From Chara braunii (Eukaryota > Streptophyta > Charophyceae > Charales > Characeae): a stretch of 41,303 nt of DNA. Of this stretch, positions 1-10,338 are shown one piece after another. Every line of letters begins with the position of its first letter. Positions within the stretch are counted from its first letter, which is position 1. The notes beneath the pieces were generated by a model, which was not told the origin of the DNA, did no database searches, and worked only from the letters and a program-made list of their open reading frames with translations. A program made the position numbers and the translations under genes. The stretch spans positions 303,321-344,623 of the forward strand of contig BFEA01000589.1 of assembly GCA_003427395.1 (NCBI GenBank). The letters run 5' to 3'.

Positions 1-138
1 AAGCGCCGCTCGAAAGATCTCGAAGTGGCGACAGGCGGGGATTGTCCCCGTGGCAACGCAATAGACTTCTACGACGTTGGATCGCTCCCATGCAGCGCTA
101 AACAGCAGGAGATGCCAGCAGAATGTGGGAGCAACGGA

Positions 139-1332
139 CTAAAGGGAGGCGTGAGGATGGACGGTGGCGAGTAGACGGGTAGAATAGAAGTCGCAGAAGA
201 GATGGGGATGTAAAGGATGGGGAGGGAAGGTGACGGGGGTACGGTTCTGCTCGAGGGTGAGAAAATCAAGGGGTCGGCGGGGCAGTGTTCGAGGTCGAAG
301 GCCTATCATTGTGGGCGAACAGGGGAACGAGTGGGGCTGGAGGAGGGGGGGGATCGGCGCCATCTCCGTCGCGCCGTACTTGAGGTGGCGGTTGCAGGGT
401 CGTCATCTTGTTCTTTGTCGTCGTCGTCGTTGATCACCACTTCTTCTGCCCTCGGGTAGAAGGCGTAAGGGATGATCTCGTACGGCTTCAGATACTCCTG
501 CCGCGATGGTAGCGTATCATCGTCCCTAGGTTCCTCCAAGCAATGAAGTCCACTGAAGGTACGGATCCAATGATCGCCCGAAAATGTACGGAGCAGGACT
601 ATTGTCACTTTGAAAGTAGATGTCGGGCGATAGCTCGACCGCCAATTGCATGATCGGTGCGATGAGCTCCTGTGCAATCAACAGACGGCGACCCGGTTGT
701 ACCGATCCAAAGAGGAATCCAATAAGATCTCCTTCCGCGTTAGTCCTCCAACCCTATATGATCAACAGCTCCGGATTCTCGATCCACGTGGGATGCTCGC
801 TAGTGCCCGTCCACGTCACCTGTACTCTGGCCAAGCAAAAGGACAACTCCTCAAAAGTTTCGTGCCACAATCGTCAAAGTCCAGGAATGATAAGAGGGAC
901 TGAAAGAGGCTCGAACGAGAAGGAAAGAGAAGGGTGAAGATCGGATTGCCAGAAGGTGGGGAAGAGAGAGGCCGCTCGCGTGGTGATCGGCAAATACCGT
1001 CAAGGTCTAATGCGACGATCGGGATGATGTTATACCCTTCCCGGGCGAGGACGTGCTGCCATACGTTGGACACTTGCTCCGTCCACTCGCGCAGCGAAGC
1101 CAAGATCGCGGTATGCCGCAGCGGATTGACCGAGCTGATGTCGCCGGTGAATCCCGCCACTGTGGTGATGTGGCTCGTTCTGGGACCCGCTCACCGATGA
1201 ACTGCGGTAACCTCCGCGAACAGTATTGCGTGAGGACTTCCTTCGATTCGAAACGTGGCGGCGGCACAGATACCTTCGTCGCAGAAGAATCACATTAAAC
1301 GCCGAAGATCCGTATTGAGCCAAGGGTGACAA
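139..1332 (-). pseudogene. Unrecognised ORF after integrase in element A (ORF3)
   Basis: Downstream of integrase several minus-strand frames take turns looking coding. 1160-816 has REWTEQVSNVWQHVLAREG and NIIPIVALDLDGICR. An unlisted frame around 840-560 has TWIENPELLII, FLFGSVQPGRRLLIAQELI and APIMQLAVELSPDIYF. 677-306 ends with LKPYEIIPYAFYPRAEEVV and a run of Asp. Together these look like one frameshifted protein of about 300 residues. I do not recognise the family. Its position after integrase is where some Ty3/gypsy elements carry an env-like or accessory ORF, but I see no signal peptide or clear membrane span. Confidence 0.4.
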
Positions 1333-1405
1333 ACTTGCCGAATCTCTGAGATGTGGTCACGTGGCTGCAACAGCTGAATGTCAAGAACCCGCTCCGTGAT
1401 AAAAC

Positions 1406-1789
1406 TCATGAAGAGGTCGGAGAGGAGGACAAAGGACAAGAGGGAGAAAGACGGGAGAGAGTTAGATCGTCGTCGTTCTCCTCGCTTTCCGAGGAAGAAG
1501 ACGGAGGACGGTTGGAAGGGGGAAGAAGACGAGCGTAGGAGGTATGTCGGACGATGGGGACAGAGCTATGGTTGGCACTAGCCTCAGGCGCGATGAGCAC
1601 CGTGTTAGCGTCGTTGGGTCCGAGTTTGACAACGCGAAAACAGCCAGAGTACTTGGGAGCGAGTTTCCGGTCGCGTGCACATTTACGTACCTGCACTAGG
1701 TCCCCTAATTTATATTGGTACTGGGGCCCAGCGTTTCCATTCCGGGCCTCGTAGCTACGGACTTGTCTACCGTGGGCCAGCTCGGTCAT
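1406..1789 (-). pseudogene. Integrase C-terminal domain and tail, element A
   Basis: In the same frame as the core, this stretch reads YQYKLGDLVQVRK, then LAPKYSGCFRVVKLGPNDANTVLI, the SH3-like DNA-binding end of Ty3 integrases (normally KLxPxxxGPFxVxxxxxxxxYxL). HTSYARLLPPSNRP follows, and then a Ser/Glu/Asp-rich tail. No chromodomain was recognised. The frame ends at about 1406. Confidence 0.7.
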
Positions 1790-2503
1790 CCTTTGTCTTT
1801 TTCAGGCTAGCTTCGGAACGGCCCGTTCCATCAAATCAGCGTACCTTTTGGCCTTGGCCTTGAGGGCCGCATGCGTGTCTCTACCCCCTCCTTCGGCAAT
1901 TTCCGAGTTGCCTCGGTAATCGACACAGGGGAGGCTATTAGTTCGACGCTGAAAGGGGGTAAACCCCGTAGACTCGTGAGGGGTGACCCGGTGGATCCCG
2001 ACGATCTGATACAGGATTTTGGGCCAAGGACCCGTGTCGTGTGCCGCTTAGTTCCTACGAAGGGCGGTTTTAATCATACGGTTGGCATTCTAGGCCAACC
2101 CGTTCGACTAGGACACGTGGGGTGCCGTATGTCGGAGCGTGACGCCCCTTCGCGCAAGTGGTTCTTCTACCTCACCTTTAAATTCACATCCATTGTCGGT
2201 TAGAATTTCTTCCGTATCTAGATGGGTATAGAGGAACCGTTCGATGTACGTGGCTATTTCTACAGCTTTTCAGGTCTTACAGGGATAGACCTCGATGTTA
2301 TTGGAAAAGTGGTCAATTAATACTAATAAAATAGAATATTCACAGTGGTTTGGGCCAGGTGGCACGTCAATATCTGTCGTGTCCATACCGACTCGCTGAA
2401 AAGGACGCTCTACTTCCGTTGGTACGATTGTGTTTGGTCCCCGTATAGAAGCGCGATCAGCGACACAGACGGGACAGTTAGCGACAATGTATTTGACATC
2501 ACC
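1790..2503 (-). pseudogene. Integrase catalytic core remnant, element A
   Basis: Reading on in the frame of the preceding piece gives the HHCC cysteines (NCPVC), then GMDTTDIDVPPG (first catalytic Asp), ILLVLIDHFSN, ILTDNGCEFKG (second Asp) and a SNGLA-stop-NANRMIKTAL segment. In relatives the last segment reads SNGxxExxNR, so the catalytic Glu codon is now a stop (TAG). A second TAG lies six codons earlier, where Gln is usual. The core therefore cannot complete the D,D,E triad. No long open frame remains because of these stops. Confidence 0.75.
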
Positions 2504-3136
2504 TCATATATGGGACCAGAACCATCGATTCTGGTCTACAGTTGCCTCCGTGACACGTATCGCGAAATGAGTGGCCTGTTCCTCGTGAGCAGATCGGATC
2601 CAATCGTATCTCTGGAAGGGATGGGGAACTGTCAGCCACGAACCCAATCCGTCAATTTTACGCTTTTCCAAATGACCGTTGATCCATCGATAGTCCCGAG
2701 ATCTCTCGGTCACCCTATGTCTGTCGTGTTTGGTGAGATGATCCAATGATAATCCCGCTAATTTTGCCAATAAAATTTTATCTGTCCAGACTTCCGCCCG
2801 TTGGTATTTTTCGTCGTATTGAGGACCGTCCGTACGGGCGACCTCGAATCGGACCTCCGTGGGGAGCTTGTTCGTTCTACACAAGGGGCACCTCCATTCC
2901 TTGCTACTCGTTCGATATCGAACGCAGGCTCCGTCCGCACGATTGACACACGTGGCACATTCCACCCAATCGACAAATCCGGTCTCGAAGGGATGACAGT
3001 CGACCCCATAGACTCGCGCAATACACGTGCAAAAATAGCAGAATTTATCAGGAAGGGTGGCAAAGAAGGCCGAGGAAGTGAGAGGGGCAGAGTCAGTAGG
3101 AGAAGAAGGGGTTGCGGAAGCGAGTGGGGTAGTCAT
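2504..3136 (-). pseudogene. PHD-like zinc finger followed by integrase zinc-binding domain, element A
   Basis: This 210-residue stretch is in the RNase H frame, after three stops in about 125 bp. Residues 33-86 contain CYFC, WVECATC, GAC and EWRCPLC, which fit a PHD finger (C4HC3): C33-x2-C36, C60-x2-C63, D68-x2-C71, C83-x2-C86, with the Trp two residues before the last pair. The usual His is Asp here. Near the end, AHEEQATHF begins the HHCC zinc domain of integrase. Its two Cys (NCPVC) follow just past a TGA in the same frame. Finding a PHD-like domain between RNase H and integrase is unusual. The finger may be degenerate. Confidence 0.6.
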
Positions 3137-3259
3137 GATGGCAGAGGAGGAGGGGATGCAGGGAGATCAGAACAGAACAACTAGTCCTCGTGTCACTTAC
3201 TGCTTCGATAAGATCTCCAGTTGGCCGTACCGAGATCCGATCTCCCGTTTGGGTTCGTT

Positions 3260-3964
3260 TCACGGAATTATCTCCTCACCCTTTGGAACCTTCTCAGGCC
3301 GGTGGAGTCGTGTCAGTCCGTCCACATTCCCGTGTCTCTCGTGCTTCCGATGACGAATGTCGAAGTCCATGCTCTGCAGCACCGTTGCCCATCGCCCGAT
3401 CATGCCCGAATAATCCTTCGACTTGTTCAGAGCCAACAGGGGCTCATGATCAGTCACCAGGGTGAATTTTCGCCCGTACAGGTAAGCACGGAAGTGACTG
3501 ATTCCCCAGAGAGCCGCATAGCATTCACCCGTTGGAGCGGCGTAATCGCGCTTGCAGGCGGGCACTGATTTGGACGCATACTCCACTATACTCTCGAGTC
3601 CGCTCGGTCCCACCTGGGTAAGGATCGCCGAAATCGCCTCTGGCTGCCAATCAGTGATGAGAACAAAAGGCTTTTCGGGATCCGGTCTTATAAGGACCGG
3701 AGCCGACATGAGAGCAACTTTGAGTTTGAAAAACGCTTGATCGCACTTCGGCGTCCAGATCAACGGCTGATCCTTGCGCAGGAGATTTGTGAGGGGTTCC
3801 GCAATCGCCGCGAAGCCCTTGATAAATTTTCGGTAATACATGGCTAGGCCCAGAAAGGCGCGAACTTGCGTGATAGTGATAGGCACTGGCGCGTCCCTCA
3901 CAGCTGCCCCTTGTCTGTCACCACGTGCCCCAGGAAAGAAATGGTGGTGAGGAAAAACTGACAC
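3260..3964 (-). pseudogene. RT connection and RNase H domain, element A
   Basis: From about residue 30 the frame reads ITQVRAFLGLAMYYRKFIK, the RT-thumb/connection segment typical of Ty3/gypsy. It then reaches the RNase H core: FVLITDWQPEAISAIL (first acidic residue kept, neighbours changed from the usual TDAS), PTGECYAALWGISHFRAYLYG (second acidic residue) and LVTDHEPLLAL (third). The end has RHRKHERHGNVDGLTRL, normally GxxNxxADALSR. The first 25 residues of the open frame are out-of-frame RT. It stops at a TGA at about 3260, and the same frame resumes in the finger/integrase piece. Confidence 0.88.
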
Positions 3965-4656
3965 TTCTCAAGCGCCATTTTGAAACCTGCATCTCGTAAC
4001 GCATGCAGTGCCCACTCAATGTGTTGCACGTATCCCTCGTAGGAACTTGAATACACCAAGATGTCATCCATGTATACAATCACGCAGTAGTTGATGATGC
4101 TCTGTGCCAAACGAGTCTTTCGTACAAAGTTCTGAAAAGCCATGTTCATGAACCGCTGGAAAGTCGCAGGGGCGTTCCAGATACCCATCGGACATCGAAT
4201 CCACTGCCATGTACCCTCGAAAAGCAAGAACGTCGTTTTCGGACGATCTTCTTCTCGAACAAGAGGATGATGGAACCCATGGCGAACATCAAACTTGCTG
4301 AAAAATAGAGCACTCCCAATCGCATCCAACAACTCATCAATCCGGGGGAGGGGGTACACATCTTTGATCATGATATCATTCAACTTTCAGTAATCAATGC
4401 AAATGCGAATCCCTCCGGCCTTTTTAGGTACGATTACCATAGGGAAAGACCATGGTCCTATAGCGGGTTCGATTTATCCATTAGCTTCGAACTCCTTAAT
4501 CCGCTGAAAAGCAGCCGCTCGTTGAGCTGGTGAATATCGGTAAGGAACACAGCTAATGGGTGGGTGGTCTCCCGTGAGGATAGCATGCTTGATCACATTC
4601 GTCAAGCCGATGTCATTATCGTGTATGCTCAATACATCTGCGTGACCATTTATCAC
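3898..4656 (-). pseudogene. Reverse transcriptase domain, element A
   Basis: Two pieces in one frame (4656-4474 and 4383-3898) cover RT. The first has PPISCVPYRYSPAQRAAAF, the usual Ty3 entry segment (PYRYSP). The second has DVYPLPRIDELLD, then FSKFDVRHGFHHP (motif A, catalytic Asp), IRCPMGIWNAPATFQRFMN (motif B, normally PFGLxNAPATFQ), and VYMDDILVYS at residues 103-112 (motif C, catalytic DD). A TGA splits the pieces at a position usually Arg (DY-stop-KLN). RT is one frame off from RNase H and the two overlap at 3898-3964, so an indel lies there. Confidence 0.9.
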
Positions 4657-4792
4657 ACGGATTACCGACTTTCATAGTTCCGCGGGAACGTGACTCGGGA
4701 GGGTGATCGTTGATTCCCTGGACATCTTAAGGGGGATATCGATCCAATCAACCGGCCGCTCCCGCCGCTCATTGACACTAGAGAAAACGGAA

Positions 4793-5248
4793 CTACTTGT
4801 GCGCACAGAGAAGACAGTTGCTAATCATCTGAGACTCAGCGGGGCTGATCATCTCCGTTTCTTTGGTTTCAGCGTCGGTTTTTGAACCAACCGAAGTCGG
4901 TTCCACAGTTAGCCCTGTTAGATCTGTCATTTCTTGCATCAGATTAGGTACGTCACTTGCTGGTGTTTCCACCTCTCGTTTAATCAAGGCGATGGTGGCT
5001 CCTGTCGTTAGTAATGGTCTGGGCGGAAAAACAGAGACATCCAAATACTGTTCCGTTTGTTGATAACGCGTTCGTAAGGAAAGAGCTCCCTTGTACAATG
5101 TGCGAGGGGGTTCCAAATCATCAGCCAGGTCGAAAACTTGCAATATGGGTTCCCCGAGGAGGACTGAAGGACTGACCTGGGTTGTTAGAGGCGTGAATGC
5201 ACTGTCTTCAGAATCCACGTGGAAACTTCGAGCGGTGTCGGGGCACAC
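4793..5248 (-). pseudogene. Protease-RT linker of element A polyprotein
   Basis: This 151-residue open stretch is in the same frame as the protease piece and lies just before RT. It contains TTQVSPSVLLGEPILQVFDL and acidic and Thr/Ser-rich sequence, but no motif I recognise. Position and frame make it the variable linker between protease and RT. The region from 4793 to 4657 leading into RT is broken by stops. Confidence 0.45.
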
Positions 5249-5320
5249 TCGAAATTCTTCAGGGGTTTCATGTTCGAAAAGTTCAACCAGATATTTTCAT
5301 TCCTCTTCACTGGGCATCTC

Positions 5321-6238
5321 TTATTTGTGTTCTTGTTCCCTGATTTCATCCCCGAAGCGCGAGGGAGAGCATTCGTTGGGATCAATGTACCGGATCATCC
5401 CTATTTGGGCCGGGTTGGGGACCCATTTCTTCGTTCGGGTGGAAACTCGCAAAGAAACAGTTTGAGGTTTTCCTCCAGTTTGTGTGATCACCAGTTGCTT
5501 CGAATCGAAATGCAGACGTGCGCCCACCGCCATCGCCCAAGGTAATCCCAACAACACAGAATAAGAATGTACATCTATTACGAGCGCGTTAACAAGGACG
5601 TGTACTCGTCCAACTTTTACGATCACATTCTCGATAATGTGTACAATATTCATTGCTTCCTCGTCGGCAGAGACATTATTGTCTTTGCCAGACTGAGGAA
5701 GAATGGATCCCAGTCGTCCCGTCTTTTTGACAGTATCCAACGATATGGCTATGGCAGAAAACCCTCTGTCAATAAGGGTATTAAACTGTTTGCCCCACAC
5801 TTCACAATCACATTCCGCACTTTTCCATAGTACCGGTCGAGCTCGTACGAAGTGATCTTTTTGTACTAAAGAGATCGCTGCTATACGTGCGGCTTCAGGT
5901 TCCGGCTTTTTTGTGTCAGGCTCAGGGGGTACGACTTCCTCGCTTTCTTCTTTCTTCTTCAACATCCGTTGTATGCGTTGATAGGTGACACGCTTTTGAT
6001 TTTTCTGGCAGTGTTGTAAAAGTTTATCGTTCGCCGCTTCAGATATGGTGAGCAGATGCCCTACTGGGATAGGGACGCAAATATCTAATTGCTTGAGCGT
6101 TTTCAGTACATCGATATCCCCTGTCCGAAACTGTGGTCCAGGATTGGACTCGCGATCGATGCATTCGAGATCATGTTGGGCCGATCGGATCGCTCCGATC
6201 ATTCCGGCAAGCTGGAGATACTCGAGGGGATCGACCAC
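5321..6238 (-). pseudogene. Retropepsin-like protease region, element A
   Basis: A 305-residue open stretch lies between the knuckle and RT. An N-terminal Lys/Glu-rich spacer (residues 80-120) precedes LIDRGFSAIAIS at about 155-166, which aligns with the Asp-Thr-Gly active site of retropepsins. Here the motif reads D157-R-G, so the catalytic Asp is kept but the Thr is lost. A downstream YSVLLGLPWAMAVGA (about 226-240) matches the second conserved retropepsin motif, usually hydrophobic-LG-x-PW. The enzyme would cleave the Gag-Pol polyprotein. The altered active site suggests it is inactive. Confidence 0.7.
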
Positions 6239-6298
6239 GTCAGCAATGGCAGAGGAAGAGGCTCCTGCGGTCGACGCTATTATCGTCGAAGAGGAAGG

Positions 6299-6619
6299 CT
6301 ATTTTAGAGCATACGCTACGAGCTCTCCCCCCTGGTCCGTGGCTATCAGAGCAGCCACTCGTCCTTGATTAAGGGAGACTGGGGCCGCAGCAGGGGGAGG
6401 CTGATTACGTTTCGGCTGTGGACAGTCTCGGGCGAAATGCCCAGGATGCTTGCAGTTAAAGCATTCGATCTTCCCTGTTGGATTAGCTAGATGAGGGAAC
6501 TGAGGCGCGAACCCTGGAGCAGGTGGGGCAGGTAGGAGTGGAAACGACGCAGGGGCAGTCCGAGCAGGAGCTGGGTTAGGCTTAATGAGCCTGCTCATTA
6601 TCTGTTCCATTCGCTCCAT
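6299..6619 (-). pseudogene. gag: Gag nucleocapsid with CCHC zinc knuckle, element A
   Basis: A Pro/Ala-rich linker is followed by CFNCKHPGHFARDC at residues 53-66 of this open stretch (about 6422-6463). This is a perfect CX2CX4HX4C knuckle, the RNA-binding motif of retroviral and Ty3 nucleocapsid. The piece is in the same frame as the upstream capsid piece and the downstream protease piece, and it ends at a stop near 6299. About 300 bp between this and the capsid piece contain stops in all frames. Confidence 0.85.
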
Positions 6620-6928
6620 ATGAGCGGCCGGACTGCTTGGTAGTAGCCGTATGGATCATCTGGGCAGGGTGTACATTAGTTACGGTCGGCGAGAGGGGTT
6701 CAGATGAAGTTCCGCTTCTAACGGCTGCGATCGATTGATTCACCGGGGGAGATGGAGGAGAAAAAGTCGGGATATCGGAGACAATCCCGCCGGGAAGATC
6801 ATGGTCGGGGCGGGGATAAAATCGTTCGACTGCTTGTAGCCATGATCAACTTTTGGCCGTTACATCCCGTATAGTCTCTGTAATGTCCTCGTCTCCCTGG
6901 CTGATATATTTTTTTGTATCAGTCAAGT

Positions 6929-7420
6929 CTAGCTCGCCATAGAGATGATAGCCGATAACTGGGTTGTTTTCGGTGAAACCTTTTTTTGCAGTTTCCCTTT
7001 CAAGGTCGGACTTCGAAGGTGATCAATAAACAAGTCTCGAGCGGAATTCTCGTCTCGCCCGGATTTGTCCAACATGGTTTGAAATCGATCGACGAAATCG
7101 GGCAATAATTCCCCTGGCCCTTGTGGTCGATTTTTGAGTACATACCAGGCGGCATCTTCACTAACCGTGTCGAATCGAGCCAAGAATGCTCGCTTGAAAG
7201 TATCCCAATCTACCCACGTATGTTTTCAAAACCAGTCATGTGATGTGTTGCGAAGTAGTAATATCAGAACACGGGGAAGATCCGTTGCGCTGTAGTTTTG
7301 AGCTTCGACAACTTCTAGCCAGGCCTCGGGATGGGTATGGTTAGGGACGAAGGGAAAGAGGGCAGGGATGCTAACGATCACCCTAGTACCGTCCACCATT
7401 GGAACTGCTGGTGCAGCCAC
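6929..7420 (-). pseudogene. gag: Gag capsid-region remnant of element A
   Basis: Two open stretches (7420-7226 and 7183-6929) lie in the same frame and are separated by a TGA at about 7223-7225, so they are one protein with a nonsense codon. The sequence has the look of a retrotransposon Gag: PEAWLEVVEAQN near residue 35, then TFKRAFLARFD, and a segment with LLPDFVDRFQTML. Gag forms the virus-like particle that packages element RNA. The start at MAAPAVPMVDG follows a non-coding stretch and is the first Met. Downstream the frame breaks again before the zinc-knuckle piece. Confidence 0.7.
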
Positions 7421-7424
7421 AGTA

Positions 7425-7860
7425 GACAGGGACCTGGTTACGGGGCGATCTCGACGAGCTAGTTGAGGCTCTCTCCTACCTCTCGCCAGTTCGACTTACT
7501 ATCATCAGAACCGACACGTGTCGGCTCCGATACCAACCTCACAGCCTGTGCTGTCTTTCGTTCGGAGTGTGAGACGTGCGGAAAGAGGCCCAGAAAAACA
7601 GCAAGATGGGGTGTGCCAAGGATTTTTGGAAAATTGAGTGTGGGGACACAGATGGAACTGAAATCCCCCGTGAGGGTCCGATGAAGCAAGTCGATTAGTT
7701 TCGCGCGTCGCGGAATGCGCGCGCGGACATGGCGCGAAAACAGAAAGATCCAAATTCAATCCAGAAAGTACTGTCGGGATTCCCACCGGGCTACAGCCCG
7801 TCGTTTAGAACGGAAAGGCTCGGGCACGCTTCGCGTGTTTCGTTTTCGTATCAAATCTCG
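7425..7860. other. Gag leader or possible 5' LTR of element A
   Basis: About 435 bp separate the Gag start of element A from the stop of the next minus-strand ORF. If A has a 5' LTR in the window it must overlap this stretch, but no matching copy was found at the left edge and no primer-binding site was recognised. The stretch includes a 14-bp perfect palindrome at 7511-7524 and a CG-rich segment near 7700-7740. Open frames here look like chance. Confidence 0.35.
7511..7524. repeat. 14-bp perfect palindrome CCGACACGTGTCGG
   Basis: The sequence is its own reverse complement and is centred on CACGTG, the E-box/G-box core bound by bHLH and bZIP factors. It lies upstream of Gag of element A, where a promoter or LTR would be expected. 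A regulatory role is inference only. Confidence 0.45.
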
Positions 7861-8304
7861 TCATCGTTCGCTGGTCAGTTCTGAATCCGGCGTGGATGGT
7901 CTCAGCCGAGTGACTCTTTCCTTATGCTCGTCCTCACTCTGTATTCGGTAGTGGAAGCCCTTCGCTTCGTAGCGATCGAAACGCTGGCACTCCGTGCACA
8001 GAGTGCGGGGCCAATGGGGCGCCACTGCCGTCCACGGAATGATGATCAGCTCGTTAAACGGCAACAATATCGAGTAGGGTGGAAAGTGCGTATCGATAAT
8101 GACAAATCNGGCGTCTACGAACCCAGAACAACGGTTGGCCGGAGGGAAGTAATACTGNCCGCCGATTTGTGCGACGGCTTCTCGTACGTCCCACTCACAT
8201 ACACGTGTCCTTTCCTCACTGTAGGGAAAAGGTNNCGTTNGGATGNGAGATACGGGAGGCTGGCGNCCAATCGAAGGGTNNTTGTCNNTCCACATATCAA
8301 TCAA
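7861..8304 (-). pseudogene. C-terminal part of an unknown protein, possibly a related element's ORF3
   Basis: A 147-residue open frame with several ambiguous residues. Its composition looks coding: WDVREAVAQIG, then YYFPPANRCSGFVDA, PPYSILLPFNELIIIPW, TLCTECQRFDRYEAKGFHY and an acidic/basic tail. It shows a loose similarity in spacing to the post-integrase ORF of element A (LLxxxELIxP, then YExxxxxFY and an acidic tail). That would make it the 3' end of a related element lying head-to-tail with A. The upstream part is lost in N-rich sequence. No domain is recognised. Confidence 0.35.
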
Positions 8305-8876
8305 TCACATATATCNNGAGGCATCATTAAGAGCAAAAAANATCATTCATGCGACCCTCAATCTACCCTTCTTGACNCACGAGGGAGCAGACACACATCA
8401 GCTTGATCNTGCATAGGGCTAAGGGACCGACCCGCGACTCAGTGCAACACAACGTTGGTTTCCGGCNCCTGGTTTCTCAAGGTCGCCTGGTGGTGTGGCT
8501 GCTGATGTCGTGCCGCATAAGGCAGATGGCATGCGCAGTGCGTTCGGGACTATAGATCTAAACACTCTTGTATTCTCGAACCAAAATCCCGACGGCACTC
8601 GTCTAATCAATCTGAAAAGTCACGCAAATCTATACATGCATTCACTGTGGAAGGTGCGAAAATGAGACACTCACAGGAAAAGATGGATCGCATTGCACAG
8701 TACATACGCATCCACCGTTCACAAGACAAGTAGACGGGGTTCTTGCGTAGGAGGATTACCCAGCAAACTAATGGAAGAGTTCCGAAAGAAGTTCTTTCAC
8801 ACAGAAACAGGATGCCGACTCATTCCCATTCAAGAGAGGGACAATCATTCAGACGCATCATCTTTCGAGAAGAAAG

Positions 8877-8880
<4 letters not shown>
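8305..8880. other. Stretch without recognisable gene
   Basis: Contains scattered N bases up to about 8470 and no ORF with protein-like composition. Nothing conserved was recognised before the GA microsatellite. Confidence 0.5.

Positions 8881-8930
<50 letters not shown>
8881..8930. repeat. (GA)n microsatellite
   Basis: Twenty-five uninterrupted AG dinucleotides, preceded by a purine-rich run (8869-8880). The Arg/Glu and Leu/Ser ORFs across it are products of the repeat. Confidence 0.97.
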
Positions 8931-8933
<3 letters not shown>

Positions 8934-10338
8934 AGGGAAAGAAAGTCCAAAATAGAAGATGACAAGACCCAGGAAGAGAAAAGTTCGGCGTCACNGCCGT
9001 ACACTCACGCCAAAGATAACAATCCGCAACAAGGGCGCATTCGCCGTTAATTCCAATATGGCCCCGGNNCAATCAACTCAACATCGATCCTCANACCCGC
9101 ACCGACGATCCCGGNCGTCNCGTGCTAACTCCCACNACTGCGATCGTCACCCCGCTGTCGTAAACTCGACACGGTTCACCCAGATCCCACNGNCCGTCGT
9201 GGCGATCCANNNCNCAACCGGCCAGTCTATCGTCANCCNGACAGGACTTTCCGNCTCGCTTCAAACACTCTNCCTAGCCACTGCTCCCGNAAGCTGGCTT
9301 GAGAGTCGAGAACGTAAGAGAGCTTGGCGGGCNCGCTTGCGGGTTTTATAGTTGCGACAGAGGAGATAGAAGGGGGAGAGAACGACGGGAAGGCGGGGGT
9401 GTAGGAGGACAAGGAGGAGAAGACTTTGAGAAGAACGCTCCGAGAACGCCATGTTGATCCCTNGGAACTCAAGGTTCAACCAATCAGATTCNTCGCGCGA
9501 TAGGAAGGTCCTATCNATCCACGCACTTGATTGGNGAGCGGGAGTTATCGGGGGATCGACTGGGAGTCGTANGCCAGACTCAAAGGGTNAGAAGAGAAAA
9601 GNCNCGAGAGGTGGCGCAAGACGGGTCCAAGATTCAGACGATCAAGAAAGGGAAATGGGCGCGCAAAACANCAAGACGGGCGAGNGGGAGAGANGAAGAA
9701 ACAGTTACGAGGAGAAAGAAANAGGAGGGAGAAGGGNAGGGAGCNNGGGAGAAAGCGATGCNGGGGACAGAGAGGAGAAAGNCTCTNCATGCGTGGCGCC
9801 GTCAACAAAAAAGNAAGAAAAANGCACCNNAACANTTACANTTTGCTTCTATCCTNATTCAAAATTGAAATCACCATATCCGCGCGCGAAAAAGCGACNC
9901 GGNANAAATCCTACGCCTNTTCGTATTCACGTGAAATTCNGAGAATTTTCCCCGACGNGCCCAAGAACATTCACACACCCAAAAAGGACACGTCGAAGTT
10001 CCGCTTATCCCGGAATTCCCAACTACCGAGCCCAATTCCCAGTGCGCTCGCTAAGGCGCACGTAAATTCCCATGTATTTTCCGACTTTGCAAGAAGAAAA
10101 ACAGAACGCAGCAGTCGAAAAAGCTCTCAAAAAAAGGAAAATGCGGCACCTGAAAGTAAGAACTCAAAACGGGGTTTTCCTGGGGTTGGTATAATACAAG
10201 TAAAAGAAAGGGTACGAAAGATGGCACGGGGTCGAGAAGTGGCTCGTTACACGGTTGTCCTGACAGGATAGGCCATCTACCCTACCCATCCCCACATTAA
10301 TACTCCGAGGGCACACCCTGTCCCCACTATCCTACCTC
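8931..10338. other. N-rich, purine-rich stretch without recognisable gene
   Basis: Many single N bases lie between 8990 and 9960, and the plus strand is strongly purine-rich from 9360 to 9800. Long open frames here have low-complexity Lys/Arg/Glu/Gly composition, are open in two overlapping frames, and show no motif. They are not supported as genes. Confidence 0.5.

Larger units (their letters stand above)
1..7420 (-). mobile_element. Degenerate Ty3/gypsy LTR retrotransposon A (partial, left end outside window)
   Basis: On the minus strand the order is gag, CCHC knuckle, protease, RT, RNase H, PHD-like finger, integrase, and a further ORF, which is the Ty3/gypsy order (integrase after RNase H). 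Gag, protease, RNase H, finger and integrase pieces all fall in one reading frame over about 6 kb, interrupted by stop codons. RT lies in a different frame, which implies a pair of compensating indels. Several stops sit where related proteins have Arg, Gln or Glu, as expected from CGA to TGA or CAG to TAG decay. No LTR pair could be matched, and the 3' end lies left of the window. The copy is dead as read. Confidence 0.85.

Noticed and set aside
9451-10271. Long overlapping plus-strand ORFs of 204 and 246 residues
   Set aside because: Purine-rich low-complexity DNA with many N bases leaves two frames open at once; no motif.
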